Source: Bacteroidota bacterium
Lineage (GTDB): Bacteria > Bacteroidota > Bacteroidia > Bacteroidales > GCA-2748055
Assembly: GCA_024244665.1 (NCBI GenBank)
Contig: JAAEOI010000536.1
Coordinates: 1 to 17,711, forward strand
Length of the DNA stretch: 17,711 nt
Reading direction: 5' to 3'
The notes under the pieces are model-generated. The model did not search any database. It saw only the letters and a list, made by a program, of their open reading frames with translations, and was not told the origin of the DNA. Below, piece by piece: positions 1 to 6,922 of the stretch; within the stretch, counting starts at the first letter, position 1, and each line of letters opens with the position of its first letter. A program made the position numbers and the translations under genes.

Positions 1-183
1 GAGGATGTCCTTCAAAATATTCAGAAGCGAGATCACATTGATTCCTCCCGTGAGGATAGCCCCCTCAGGCAGGCTGATGATTCCATTGTACTCGATAACA
101 GTGAAATGACCGTCGATCAGCAGATGGAATGGTTCGGGGATGTTTACAGTCGGATAACAGGAGGGACTGATGGCAAAGATTGA
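1..183 (+). CDS. cmk: Cytidylate kinase, C-terminal end (partial at window edge)
   Basis: About 60 C-terminal residues are present, read in frame from base 1 to a TGA. The segment shows the family's tail pattern: a nucleotide-binding stretch NIQKRDHIDSSRE, then SPLRQADD, then VLDNSEMTVDQQ, matching the usual R-D-x-x-D-x-x-R, S-P-L-x-x-A-x-D and L-D-x-S-x-M-T order of CMP kinases. The enzyme phosphorylates CMP and dCMP in the cytoplasm for nucleic-acid precursor supply. The reading frame overlaps the ispH start by 14 bases, so the two are probably co-transcribed and translationally coupled. Assignment rests on the C-terminal motifs only, because the P-loop lies outside the window. Confidence 0.85.
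   Translation, partial: EDVLQNIQKRDHIDSSREDSPLRQADDSIVLDNSEMTVDQQMEWFGDVYSRITGGTDGKD
159..165 (+). promoter_or_regulatory. Strong ribosome binding site for ispH
   Basis: AGGAGGG lies four bases before the ispH ATG and inside the end of cmk. It is a near-perfect Shine-Dalgarno sequence, uncommon in Bacteroidetes, and it fixes the ispH start. Confidence 0.7.
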
Positions 184-1045
184 GGTCGACCGCGGAGCAG
201 GTTTTTGTTTCGGTGTGGAACAGGTTATCCAGACAGCTGAATCGCGCCTGGCGAAAGGTGAGGCCGTGTATGGCCTGGGGGAAATGGTGCATAACAGCAG
301 GGAGATGAGAAGGCTGCATGATCTTGGCTTTATAACCATACAGCACCGGGAACTGGCTGAGCAGAAACCCGGACTGGTGTTGTTCCGGGCACATGGCGAG
401 CCCCCATCCACATACAGGCTGGCAGCTGAAAACAATGTTGAGGTTATTGACGGAACCTGTCCCATTGTTCTGAAGCTTCAGCTGAAGATCAGGAGAACCT
501 ACGATTCAATGGATCATGAGAAGGAGCAGGTGGTGATATTCGGGAAGCAGGAACACCCCGAGACCATCGGGCTGCTGGGGCAGGTAAATGGAGATGCCGT
601 GGTGGTCGGTTCTCCCGGTGAGACAGATCTGGTGAACCCGGGAAAAGCAGTACACCTCTTTTCCCAGACAACCATGGATCATGACCAGTTCCGGGAGGTG
701 GAACAGAAATTGAAAAACCGTCTCAGCAACGATGCAGCATCCGGATTCCGGTCCGATTGCACCATCTGCGGACAGATGAAGAAGCGGAAGCCGGGCCTGA
801 AAAGCTTTGCACAGAGGCATGACGTGGTAATTTTTGTAAGTGGCAGGAACTCCTCCAACGGGAAGCTCCTGTTTGAGTACTGTCTGTCGTTAAATGCACG
901 AACACATTGGATATCAGATAAGAGTGAGCTGAAGATGGAATGGTTCGATGGTGCAGATACCATTGGGATCAGCGGCGCCACATCCACCTCGAAGGAGCAG
1001 TTGGAGGCGGTTAGTGTCCAGGTCGAAAAGTTCATTCTGTCTTAA
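170..1045 (+). CDS. ispH: 4-hydroxy-3-methylbut-2-enyl diphosphate reductase (IspH/LytB)
   Basis: This cytoplasmic [4Fe-4S] enzyme carries out the last step of the methylerythritol phosphate pathway, making IPP and DMAPP from HMBPP. The 291-residue product is full length for Bacteroidetes homologues. The three expected cluster cysteines are visible: C13 in GFCFGV, C97 in DGTCP and C200 in TIC; C197 is an extra neighbouring cysteine. Substrate-binding motifs are also present: H41 in EMVHN, H75 in RAHGEPP, the GKQEHPE loop containing the likely catalytic Glu, SSNGK near residue 230, and GATSTS near the C-terminus. The ATG start is supported by a strong ribosome binding site. cmk next to ispH is a recurring arrangement. 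The gene probably belongs to the same transcript as cmk. Confidence 0.95.
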   Translation: MAKIEVDRGAGFCFGVEQVIQTAESRLAKGEAVYGLGEMVHNSREMRRLHDLGFITIQHRELAEQKPGLVLFRAHGEPPSTYRLAAENNVEVIDGTCPIVLKLQLKIRRTYDSMDHEKEQVVIFGKQEHPETIGLLGQVNGDAVVVGSPGETDLVNPGKAVHLFSQTTMDHDQFREVEQKLKNRLSNDAASGFRSDCTICGQMKKRKPGLKSFAQRHDVVIFVSGRNSSNGKLLFEYCLSLNARTHWISDKSELKMEWFDGADTIGISGATSTSKEQLEAVSVQVEKFILS

Positions 1046-1057
1046 CACTAAATTCCT

Positions 1058-1065
1058 TATTTTTG
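1058..1065 (+). promoter_or_regulatory. Bacteroidetes-type -7 promoter element before pfkA
   Basis: TATTTTTG fits the TAnnTTTG consensus in the short ispH-pfkA gap, 22 bases before the preferred pfkA ATG. A matching TTTG -33 box is not clear; TCTG at 1036-1039 is the nearest candidate. The call rests on the -7 match and its position. Confidence 0.4.
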
Positions 1066-1087
1066 GCACATCTAACAATTGAGTAAC

Positions 1088-2071
1088 ATGGGGAAAATAA
1101 AAAAAATTGGCGTGCTTACCTCTGGGGGTGATGCTCCGGGAATGAATGCAGCAATCAGGGGTGTCACACGTACAGCCATATATAACGGGTTCGAAGTAAT
1201 CGGGATACGTCATGGCTACCATGGAATGATCAATAACCAAATGGTCCCGCTCAAGGCACACAGCGTGAGTGATATCCTTTCAAGGGGAGGGACCATCCTT
1301 AAGACTGCCCGCAGTAAGGAGTTCATGGAAGCTGAAGGCAGAAAGCAGGCCTACGACAACCTGAAAGCAGCAGGAATCGATGCGGTGGTTGTAATCGGGG
1401 GTGACGGCTCATTGACCGGTGCAAGGGTCTTTTGTGATGAGTATTATGACATCCCCTTTATCGGGATCCCCGGTACCATCGATAATGATATTTACGGAAC
1501 AGACTACACCATCGGTTATGATACAGCACTGAACACCGTGGTGGAGGCAGTGGATAAGATCAGGGATACGGCAGGAAGTCACAACCGTCTATTCTTCATT
1601 GAAGTAATGGGCAGGGATGCCGGGTTTATCGCACTGAAAAGCGGGATCGCATGCGGGGCTGAAGCCATCCTGATCCCTGAGGTGCAGAACCAGGTCCACG
1701 ACCTTAAAAAATTTCTTGAGAAGGGATTTAAAAGAAAGAAATCAAGCAACATCATCATAGTGGCCGAGGGTGATGAAGAGGGCGGTGCCTTCACCATTGC
1801 TGAAAAGGTAAAAGAGGATTTCAAGGATTATGACACACGTGTCTCTGTGTTGGGACATATCCAGCGGGGAGGGACCCCTTCGGCCCACGATCGGGTATCC
1901 GCCAGTAAACTGGGGTATGCTGCTGTTGAAGCACTGCTTGACGACCAGAAGAGTATCATGGTGGGTTTTCATAACAATGAGATAGACCATATTCCCTTCA
2001 ATAAAGTGATCAAACTTAAGAAAAAGGTAGATCCGGATCAGCTTTCGATGGTAGAGATCCTCTCGATGTAA
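1088..2071 (+). CDS. pfkA: ATP-dependent 6-phosphofructokinase (PfkA)
   Basis: This is the glycolytic enzyme that phosphorylates fructose 6-phosphate to fructose 1,6-bisphosphate in the cytoplasm. With the ATG start it is 327 residues, the family's normal length. Motifs in order: nucleotide-binding TSGGDAPGMNA near the N-terminus, GGDGS (residues 104-108) at the ATP site, GTIDND with the catalytic Asp at 132, EVMGRDAG, the LIPE loop, and HIQRGGTPSA. The single Gly-rich GGDGS pattern suggests the ATP-dependent rather than the PPi-dependent class. An in-frame TTG nine bases upstream could add three residues, but the ATG gives the usual M-x-K-I-K-K-I-G-V-L-T-S-G-G beginning, so I prefer it. A TAnnTTTG element sits just upstream. 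The stop overlaps the priA start by one base (TAATG). Confidence 0.95.
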   Translation: MGKIKKIGVLTSGGDAPGMNAAIRGVTRTAIYNGFEVIGIRHGYHGMINNQMVPLKAHSVSDILSRGGTILKTARSKEFMEAEGRKQAYDNLKAAGIDAVVVIGGDGSLTGARVFCDEYYDIPFIGIPGTIDNDIYGTDYTIGYDTALNTVVEAVDKIRDTAGSHNRLFFIEVMGRDAGFIALKSGIACGAEAILIPEVQNQVHDLKKFLEKGFKRKKSSNIIIVAEGDEEGGAFTIAEKVKEDFKDYDTRVSVLGHIQRGGTPSAHDRVSASKLGYAAVEALLDDQKSIMVGFHNNEIDHIPFNKVIKLKKKVDPDQLSMVEILSM

Positions 2072-4548
2072 TGTCCACTACTCCCCGTTATGCAGAGGTA
2101 ATTGTCCCGCTGGCTGTGGCGGGAATCTTCACCTATGCCATTCCGGAAGATCTTCTTGGTAAACTGAATCCCGGCAAACGGGTACTGGTCTCTTTTGGAA
2201 AACGAAGGATCTACAGTGCTGTGGTCCATTCGCTGATTTCTGAGTCGCCGGCAGACTTTACTCCAAAGGAGATCCTGGAGATCCTTGATGATACACCCCA
2301 TGTACGACCCACCCAGCTGCAGTTGTGGGATTGGATGTCATCCTATTACATGTGCCGGCTGGGAGAGGTAATGCGCGCTGCGCTGCCCTCCGGCTTACGG
2401 CCCGAAAGTGAGTCAAGGGTTGGTGTCTGTGCTGACTTCGAAGATGATGGTAGCATGGACAGCCATGAACGACTCCTGTATGAGGTAGTTAAAGACCAGG
2501 GAGAAGTGACTATCGGGGACCTGGAGATGACAGGGATCTCGGAACGCCCCATGAAAATATTGAAAAAGCTTATTGAGAAGGGTGCCGTGGAGATCAATGA
2601 ATCGGTGCGCTCACGGCTTCGCAAAAGGAGGGTCTCTTATATTCAGCTTTCTCCCGGCCTGAACTCGGAGGATGACCTTCACCGCTCACTGGACAGCCTG
2701 GACAGGGCCCCCAGGCAGAAGGAGCTTTTGGAGAGGTACCTGCAACTGGCTGGTACCGATCAAGCAGGAGGAGCCACCCTGGTGTTGAGAAGCCGGCTAT
2801 TACAGAGAGATGGGGATGCAGGTGCCCTTTCCGCACTGCTGAAGAAAGGCGTGCTTGAGCAGCTAGCCAGGGAGGAGATGAATAAAAGGGGAGAGGATTC
2901 CCATCCTGAAGGAAGCCCCAATGAACTGAACACAGAACAATCCCGGGCCCTGGACTCTGTCAAGGAGCAATTTAAAAAACAGCAGACAGTATTGTTGCAT
3001 GGAGTCACCTCCAGCGGAAAGACCGAACTCTATGTGCATCTGATCAGGGAACAACTTGACCTGGGGAAGCAGGTGCTCTACCTACTGCCTGAGATTGCAC
3101 TTACCACCCAGATCATTGAGCGTGTGCAACGCGTTTTCGGTGGGCGGGTAGGGGTGTTCCACTCCCGTTACAGCGACTCGGAAAGGGTGCATGTCTACAG
3201 GAATCTGCTGGGACTTACCGATGAGGAGCCTTACGGGGTGGTGATCGGGGTCAGGTCAGCTATCTTCCTCCCATTCAGTGAACTTGGACTGGTGATCATC
3301 GATGAGGAGCATGAGACCACATTCAAACAGCACGACCCTGCACCCAGGTACCATGCGCGGGATTCGGCCCAGGTTCTTGCCCTGTTCCACGGAGCCCGGG
3401 TATTAATGGGTACGGCGACCCCCTCCTTCGAATCGTTCTACAACGCAAAAAACGGGAAATATGGGTATGCCGAAATCCAGGGACGTTTCGGAGCAGTGGC
3501 GAAACCGGAGATCGTGTTGGCAAATACCAGGGTGGCTACCCACAGGAAGCAGATGGTCTCTCATTTTACACCCCAGCTGCTTAAGGGGATCAAAGAGACA
3601 CTTGAAGCTGGTGAGCAGGTGATCCTGTTCCAGAACAGGCGGGGATATTCCCATTTCATAATGTGCAACGAATGCGGAGAGATCCCCATGTGCAGTCGCT
3701 GTGATGTGAGCCTTACCTATCATCGCATCAGCAGAAAACTTGAGTGCCACTACTGTGGCTACAATCAGAACATGCCAGATGCCTGTCCATCGTGCTCCAG
3801 CACAAACATGACCATGAAAGGTTTTGGCACGGAGAAGATCGAAGATGAAATTGCCCTGGTATTTGAGGGGATCAGGGTTGGCCGGCTGGATACCGATACT
3901 GCCAGGTCCCAAAAGGCTTATGAGCGAGTGATTGGTGATTTTGCAGCAGGCAGGCTGGATATCCTCATAGGCACTCAGATGGTCTCCAAAGGGCTCGATT
4001 TCGCCAAGGTCAGTCTAGTGGGAGTTATGGATGCCGACAGCATGCTGCATTTCCCCGACTTTAGAGCATTTGAAAGATCTTTCCAGCTGATCTCACAGGT
4101 GAGCGGCAGGGCAGGCAGGCGGAAAAAGAGAGGGAAGGTGATCATTCAAACCTCCGACCCCGAACACCCGGTAATCGACCAGATACTCCGGGACGATTAC
4201 GATACCCTTTTCAGGGAGCAGATGGAGGAGCGGGAGCTCTTCGGGTATCCTCCCTTCACCAGGATGATCAGGATCTCGTTCAGGCACAAGATCCCATCTT
4301 TTCTGGATGGTGCAACCGACCTGGTTGAGAAGGAGCTGAGAGCAATATTCTCCAGCCGGGTATACGGGCCACAATATCCGCCGGTGAGGAAGGTACACGA
4401 TACCTTCATCAAGCAGATCATTTTGAAGATCGAAAGAAAGGCCTCAGCTGAAAGAGCCAAGGAGTTGCTTGATTCCGTTTTGACAAAGACCTTAAACAGT
4501 GAGGTATACAGATCTATCCGCATCTCTGTGGATGTGGATCCCTTTTGA
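2071..4548 (+). CDS. priA: Primosomal protein N' (PriA helicase)
   Basis: PriA is a superfamily 2 3'-to-5' DNA helicase that recognises stalled or collapsed forks and reloads the replisome. The 825-residue product is longer than the E. coli protein (about 730) but normal for Bacteroidetes. In order: an N-terminal 3'-DNA-binding domain (about 1-110), a winged-helix-like region, Walker A GVTSSGKT at 311-318, Walker B DEEH at 411-414, then eight zinc cysteines in four CxxC pairs (C532/C535, C541/C544, C559/C562, C572/C575) inserted in the helicase core. After these come GTEKIEDE, the GTQM-SKG-DF motif and QVSGRAGR (motif VI). The start codon shares its A with the pfkA stop, so translation is probably coupled. 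The pairing with pfkA looks like operon packing, not shared function. Confidence 0.96.
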   Translation: MSTTPRYAEVIVPLAVAGIFTYAIPEDLLGKLNPGKRVLVSFGKRRIYSAVVHSLISESPADFTPKEILEILDDTPHVRPTQLQLWDWMSSYYMCRLGEVMRAALPSGLRPESESRVGVCADFEDDGSMDSHERLLYEVVKDQGEVTIGDLEMTGISERPMKILKKLIEKGAVEINESVRSRLRKRRVSYIQLSPGLNSEDDLHRSLDSLDRAPRQKELLERYLQLAGTDQAGGATLVLRSRLLQRDGDAGALSALLKKGVLEQLAREEMNKRGEDSHPEGSPNELNTEQSRALDSVKEQFKKQQTVLLHGVTSSGKTELYVHLIREQLDLGKQVLYLLPEIALTTQIIERVQRVFGGRVGVFHSRYSDSERVHVYRNLLGLTDEEPYGVVIGVRSAIFLPFSELGLVIIDEEHETTFKQHDPAPRYHARDSAQVLALFHGARVLMGTATPSFESFYNAKNGKYGYAEIQGRFGAVAKPEIVLANTRVATHRKQMVSHFTPQLLKGIKETLEAGEQVILFQNRRGYSHFIMCNECGEIPMCSRCDVSLTYHRISRKLECHYCGYNQNMPDACPSCSSTNMTMKGFGTEKIEDEIALVFEGIRVGRLDTDTARSQKAYERVIGDFAAGRLDILIGTQMVSKGLDFAKVSLVGVMDADSMLHFPDFRAFERSFQLISQVSGRAGRRKKRGKVIIQTSDPEHPVIDQILRDDYDTLFREQMEERELFGYPPFTRMIRISFRHKIPSFLDGATDLVEKELRAIFSSRVYGPQYPPVRKVHDTFIKQIILKIERKASAERAKELLDSVLTKTLNSEVYRSIRISVDVDPF

Positions 4549-4559
4549 ACATAAAATTC

Positions 4560-4567
4560 TATCTTTG
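4560..4567 (+). promoter_or_regulatory. Bacteroidetes-type -7 promoter element before the heptose kinase
   Basis: TATCTTTG is an exact TAnnTTTG match in the 39-base gap after priA, 20 bases before the next ATG. A -33 box at the usual spacing is not clear. The following ATG has no Shine-Dalgarno sequence, which is normal for the phylum. Confidence 0.45.
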
Positions 4568-4587
4568 CCCTGATTTAAAAGCAGCAA

Positions 4588-5592
4588 ATGTTTGATACTA
4601 CAGACTTTACTTTATTATTCGAGAAATTCAGGAACCAGAAAGTACTGGTTATTGGCGATGTGATGATTGACACCTACCTTTGGGGCAATGTTGGGAGGGT
4701 CTCTCCGGAGGCACCTGTACCCATTGTTTCCGGAATCATTGAAGAGAACCGGCTGGGGGGTGCAGCAAACGTGGCTCTTAACCTCAAGGCAATGGGTGCC
4801 GTTCCCATTCTATGTTCGGTGATTGGTGAAGACCACAGGGGACAGCTTTTCCTGGATCTGATGGAGGAGCAGAAGCTCTCGGACCTTGGACTGGTGATTG
4901 ATCACCAGCGGGTGACCACCCAGAAAACAAGGATCATCAGTGGCAATCAGCATCTGCTCAGGGTGGATGAAGAGATGGATATATTCATTTCGTCCAGGAT
5001 AGAGAAAAAGTTTATCAGCCTGATCAGGGACCTGCTCGAAAGTGGCGGTATTGATGCCATGATCCTCCAGGATTATGACAAAGGAGTGTTGTCGCCAGGA
5101 GCAATCTCACAGCTGATCGATGAGGCGGAGAAGGTCTCCGTGCCGGTCCTTGTGGACCCGAAGTTCAGGAGCTTTAACCTATATAAAAAGGTGCAGTTGT
5201 TCAAGCCCAACTATAAGGAGATGAAACAAGGGCTGAACCTTGATATTACTAAAAATGATATTGAGACACTCTCCACTGCTGTCATGGAATTTCAGAAGAA
5301 GCAGGAGATTGACACATTTCTGGTTACACTTAGTGAGCAGGGGATCCTTGCCGCACGTGACGGATCCTATGTGCACATCCCGGCAGTGGTGAGAGATATT
5401 GCCGATGTGTCCGGTGCCGGTGACACAGTAATCGGTGTGGCGGCACTCTGTATTATCGCCGGACTGGAAGCTTCTGAAACAGCAGCTATCGCCAACCTTG
5501 CCGGCGGACAGGTGTGTGAAAAAGCAGGCGTGGTTCCTGTGGATTCAGAAAAGTTACTCTCCGAATGCGAGCACTACTTTAAAAGTTCATAA
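4588..5592 (+). CDS. rfaE1: D-glycero-beta-D-manno-heptose-7-phosphate kinase (RfaE1/HldE kinase domain)
   Basis: This PfkB-family sugar kinase is expected to convert heptose 7-phosphate to heptose 1,7-bisphosphate on the way to ADP-heptose for the LPS core. The 334 residues show GDVMIDTYLWG at 23-33, the RVSPEAPVPI segment (about 37-46) characteristic of RfaE-type kinases, the LGGAANVALN glycine motif at 56-65, and the C-terminal ATP/anion-hole motif SGAGDT with catalytic Asp279. The cytidylyl/adenylyltransferase domain found in fused HldE proteins is absent, so that step must be encoded elsewhere. No other LPS genes are nearby. A different PfkB-family sugar specificity cannot be fully excluded, but RVSPEAP strongly favours the heptose kinase. 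A promoter-like TAnnTTTG element precedes it. Confidence 0.88.
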   Translation: MFDTTDFTLLFEKFRNQKVLVIGDVMIDTYLWGNVGRVSPEAPVPIVSGIIEENRLGGAANVALNLKAMGAVPILCSVIGEDHRGQLFLDLMEEQKLSDLGLVIDHQRVTTQKTRIISGNQHLLRVDEEMDIFISSRIEKKFISLIRDLLESGGIDAMILQDYDKGVLSPGAISQLIDEAEKVSVPVLVDPKFRSFNLYKKVQLFKPNYKEMKQGLNLDITKNDIETLSTAVMEFQKKQEIDTFLVTLSEQGILAARDGSYVHIPAVVRDIADVSGAGDTVIGVAALCIIAGLEASETAAIANLAGGQVCEKAGVVPVDSEKLLSECEHYFKSS

Positions 5593-5599
5593 AGTTTTG

Positions 5600-5607
5600 T
5601 AATTTCG
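5600..5607 (+). promoter_or_regulatory. Possible -7 promoter element for tRNA-Pro
   Basis: TAATTTCG matches TAnnTTTG at all but one position and ends ten bases before the mature tRNA 5' end. It lies between the kinase stop and the tRNA. It is plausible for a short-leader tRNA promoter, but no -33 box is clear. Confidence 0.3.
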
Positions 5608-5617
5608 CCACTCAATT

Positions 5618-5691
5618 CGGGGTATGGCGCAGCCCGGTAGCGCGCGTCGTTCGGGACGACGAGGTCGTGGGTTCAAATCCCGCTACCCCGA
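5618..5691 (+). tRNA. tRNA-Pro (anticodon CGG)
   Basis: A complete cloverleaf can be folded by hand. The acceptor stem CGGGGTA (5618-5624) pairs with TACCCCG (5684-5690), and the discriminator is A5691. The D arm contains AGCCCGGTAG. The anticodon stem CGTCG/CGACG (5645-5649/5657-5661) encloses the loop TTCGGGA with anticodon CGG at 5652-5654, decoding CCG proline. The T arm GTGGG/CCCGC encloses TTCAAAT. CCA is not encoded. The 3' end of this gene is repeated twice more downstream in direct orientation, marking it as an integration target. Confidence 0.95.
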
Positions 5692-5696
5692 CAAAA
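5676..5696 (+). repeat. tRNA-tail direct repeat, copy 1 (within the tRNA-Pro 3' end)
   Basis: The 18-base core AATCCCGCTACCCCGACA spans the T-arm 3' strand, the acceptor 3' strand and the discriminator, and is followed by AAA. Copy 2 matches all 21 bases and copy 3 matches the 18-base core. This is the pattern left when a tyrosine recombinase uses a tRNA 3' end as attachment site and rebuilds the tRNA. Confidence 0.85.
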
Positions 5697-5816
5697 GAGA
5701 AAAACCATCACGCCGCAGGTGTGGTGGTTTTTGAGTTCAGGAGTGCGATGAAAGCTTGCTTTCATGAGCGTGACTGGACGAGAAAACAAGGCAGAGCCTT
5801 ATGGTTTTTCTCTTTT
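5693..5816. repeat. Nested inverted-repeat element directly after tRNA-Pro (possible structured RNA)
   Basis: A perfect 16-base inverted repeat, AAAAGAGAAAAACCAT at 5693-5708 and its complement at 5801-5816, closes the element. Inside are GTTCAG/CTGGAC (5735-5740/5774-5779, one G-T pair), ATGAAAGC/GCTTTCAT (5748-5755/5758-5765) and AAGGC/GCCTT (5788-5792/5796-5800). The result resembles a multibranched RNA fold, or the folded ends of a small MITE-like element. Part of the left outer arm can pair instead with 5721-5732 to make a terminator hairpin, so two folds compete. Confidence 0.6.
5700..5732 (+). terminator. Terminator hairpin after tRNA-Pro
   Basis: The stem 5700-5711 pairs with 5721-5732 (AAAAACCATCAC with GTGGTGGTTTTT, one G-U pair) around a nine-base loop. 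The 3' arm ends in a T run. It lies nine bases beyond the tRNA discriminator and is a credible intrinsic terminator for the tRNA. Confidence 0.6.
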
Positions 5817-5858
5817 AGGCCACCCCCTTTTCGGGATCACGAGACTGTGCAGTCGAGT

Positions 5859-5879
5859 AATCCCGCTACCCCGACAAAA
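5859..5879 (+). repeat. tRNA-tail direct repeat, copy 2
   Basis: This copy is identical over 21 bases to copy 1. The bases to its left do not continue the T-arm homology, so this is a tail-only duplicate and not a second tRNA. It lies 183 bp from copy 1. Confidence 0.85.
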
Positions 5880-5975
5880 AAATTCATAACACTCAATAAA
5901 TCAGAGGGATACAGTTTTATCTATATTATTTTGAGTACTTTAGAGGGAATCTGCCTGGAAGTGGTCCATGTAAAA

Positions 5976-6380
5976 TCATATATCTATTGATTTTTGAATC
6001 TCTGACTTAATTAAATCCAGCATCTCTTTTACAGGGATGAAGAGCGGCTGAACAGACTCTTGATCATAATCGAAAATGTTCTCATAGTCTCCCTTTTGAC
6101 GCCAATCGAAGAGTTCTGATAGTAACTGTCCATATTTTTTGTCAAACACCCCAGTCTTAATAAAATGTAGTGAGAATTGACTTTTTACAGATGAATGCTT
6201 CTTGGTTTGAATATCGTGAAAAACCAACAAAGCACTGACCGCATAAAAGACAGAGTAATACAACCTATTTACTGCAGAATTCCAGAAGCCGTTGTCTGCT
6301 AACACTCTGGCAGCTTTCAGGGTTGTATAAGCAGTTTCCAGTCTATACCGTATATATTCGGTTTTTTCGTTGAAAGTCAT
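5976..6380 (-). CDS. HEPN-domain protein (toxin-like partner of MNT protein)
   Basis: HEPN proteins paired with minimal nucleotidyltransferases often act as RNase-like toxins in toxin-antitoxin or defence modules. This 134-residue helical protein has the family core: an N-terminal helix with LKAARVLADNG, then WNSAVNRLYYSVFYAVSALL (about 33-52), then KKHSSVKSQFSLHFIKTG (about 60-77) and the RQKGDYE stretch (94-100). The canonical catalytic R-x4-6-H motif is not visible; R94...D98-Y99 occupies the corresponding region, so RNase activity should not be assumed. The start ATG overlaps the upstream MNT stop by four bases (ATGA), indicating translational coupling. The pair lies between two tRNA-tail repeats, which suggests horizontal acquisition. 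Family membership is firm; the toxin role is inferred from the pairing. Confidence 0.82.
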   Translation of the reverse strand: MTFNEKTEYIRYRLETAYTTLKAARVLADNGFWNSAVNRLYYSVFYAVSALLVFHDIQTKKHSSVKSQFSLHFIKTGVFDKKYGQLLSELFDWRQKGDYENIFDYDQESVQPLFIPVKEMLDLIKSEIQKSIDI

Positions 6381-6694
6381 ATCCTTAAACCTTCCCGAGT
6401 TACATTATGATAGAAAGGAGTAATGATGTGTTTCGTATTCCAATCATTCTTTGAGTAGACAAAAATTGAAAAAGGTTCTCCTGTTTCCAATTCCAGATCA
6501 TAGAGCTTATTCCTGAATTTACGTTCAATGTTAATATCGACTCCATAATCTGTCAAAACTAAAACATCCCAGTCTGAATCAGCATGTTCTTCACCACGCG
6601 CCCTGGAACCATACAGAATAATTTCTGCTCCCGGGTCAATCGAATTAATATTTCGCCGAATTAACTGGATAATATGTCTGGATTTAGACTTCAT
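6377..6694 (-). CDS. Minimal nucleotidyltransferase (MNT), antitoxin-like
   Basis: This small 105-residue nucleotidyltransferase-fold protein has the defining GS-x10-D-x-D signature: G29-S30 in YGSRARGE and D41-x-D43 in SDWDVLV. In characterised MntA/HepT-type pairs, the MNT protein neutralises the HEPN toxin by transferring AMP to it, and I infer a similar role here. The third acidic residue expected near a later strand is not evident; FSIFVYS occupies that region, so catalytic competence is uncertain. It is first in a two-gene unit, four bases overlapping the HEPN gene. A TAnnTTTG element lies directly before the start, and a 25-bp palindrome lies farther upstream and could be an operator. 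There is no Shine-Dalgarno sequence. Confidence 0.85.
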   Translation of the reverse strand: MKSKSRHIIQLIRRNINSIDPGAEIILYGSRARGEEHADSDWDVLVLTDYGVDINIERKFRNKLYDLELETGEPFSIFVYSKNDWNTKHIITPFYHNVTREGLRI

Positions 6695-6698
6695 GTTA

Positions 6699-6706
6699 CA
6701 AAGATA
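6699..6706 (-). promoter_or_regulatory. -7 promoter element of the MNT/HEPN unit
   Basis: Read on the minus strand this is TATCTTTG, an exact TAnnTTTG match, ending four bases before the MNT ATG. Transcription would then begin at or very close to the start codon, giving a leaderless or nearly leaderless message. A clear -33 box is not seen. Confidence 0.45.
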
Positions 6707-6748
6707 CTAAAATGACAGTTTATCATATTAGCCAGATTCTCGATGCTA

Positions 6749-6773
6749 AACTTGTGCAATTTTTGCACAAGTT
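6749..6773. repeat. 25-bp palindrome upstream of the MNT/HEPN unit
   Basis: AACTTGTGCAA (6749-6759) and its exact complement (6763-6773) flank TTT. It lies 55 bases upstream of the MNT start. It could be an operator bound by the toxin-antitoxin complex or another regulator, a recombinase site, or a hairpin in a transcript. No T run follows on the minus strand, so a terminator role toward the operon is unlikely. Confidence 0.6.
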
Positions 6774-6785
6774 CATTCGACGTTT

Positions 6786-6886
6786 TAGTAGAATAAATCG
6801 AAGCAAGAGATAAGTAACATAAGATGAGCTATATGCAGTGATATTTAGTAGAAAAATGTTATCAACAAATGAATATAGTAGAATAA
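6786..6886 (+). repeat. Three spaced TAGTAGAA repeats
   Basis: TAGTAGAA begins at 6786, 6846 and 6876, each followed by an AT-rich AAA or TAA step, with centre spacings of 60 and 30 bases. They lie between the palindrome and the third tRNA-tail repeat. Regular spacing next to an attachment-like repeat would suit recombinase arm sites or regulator sites, but the function is unknown. Confidence 0.4.
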
Positions 6887-6922
6887 CTAGTATTGATAAT
6901 CAGTCGGTTAAGAGTGGTTGAT

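Noticed and set aside
1079..1087. TTG start for pfkA nine bases upstream of the ATG
   Set aside because: The ATG at 1088 gives the standard family N-terminus and there is no ribosome binding site favouring the TTG.
3403..3912. 169-codon minus-strand ORF inside priA
   Set aside because: It lies entirely within the strongly conserved helicase and zinc-binding coding sequence of priA and shows no family features; it is a shadow frame.
5667..5990. 107-codon plus-strand ORF starting inside tRNA-Pro
   Set aside because: It begins in the T arm of the tRNA and reads through the terminator hairpin and nested repeats. Its repeated SNPATPTK peptide is only the translation of the duplicated tRNA tail. 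It has no protein-like domain and is almost certainly not a gene.
6786..6886. CRISPR-like array suggested by the TAGTAGAA repeats
   Set aside because: The repeated word is only about 8-11 bases, the spacings are 60 and 30, and no cas gene is present, so it does not fit a CRISPR array.
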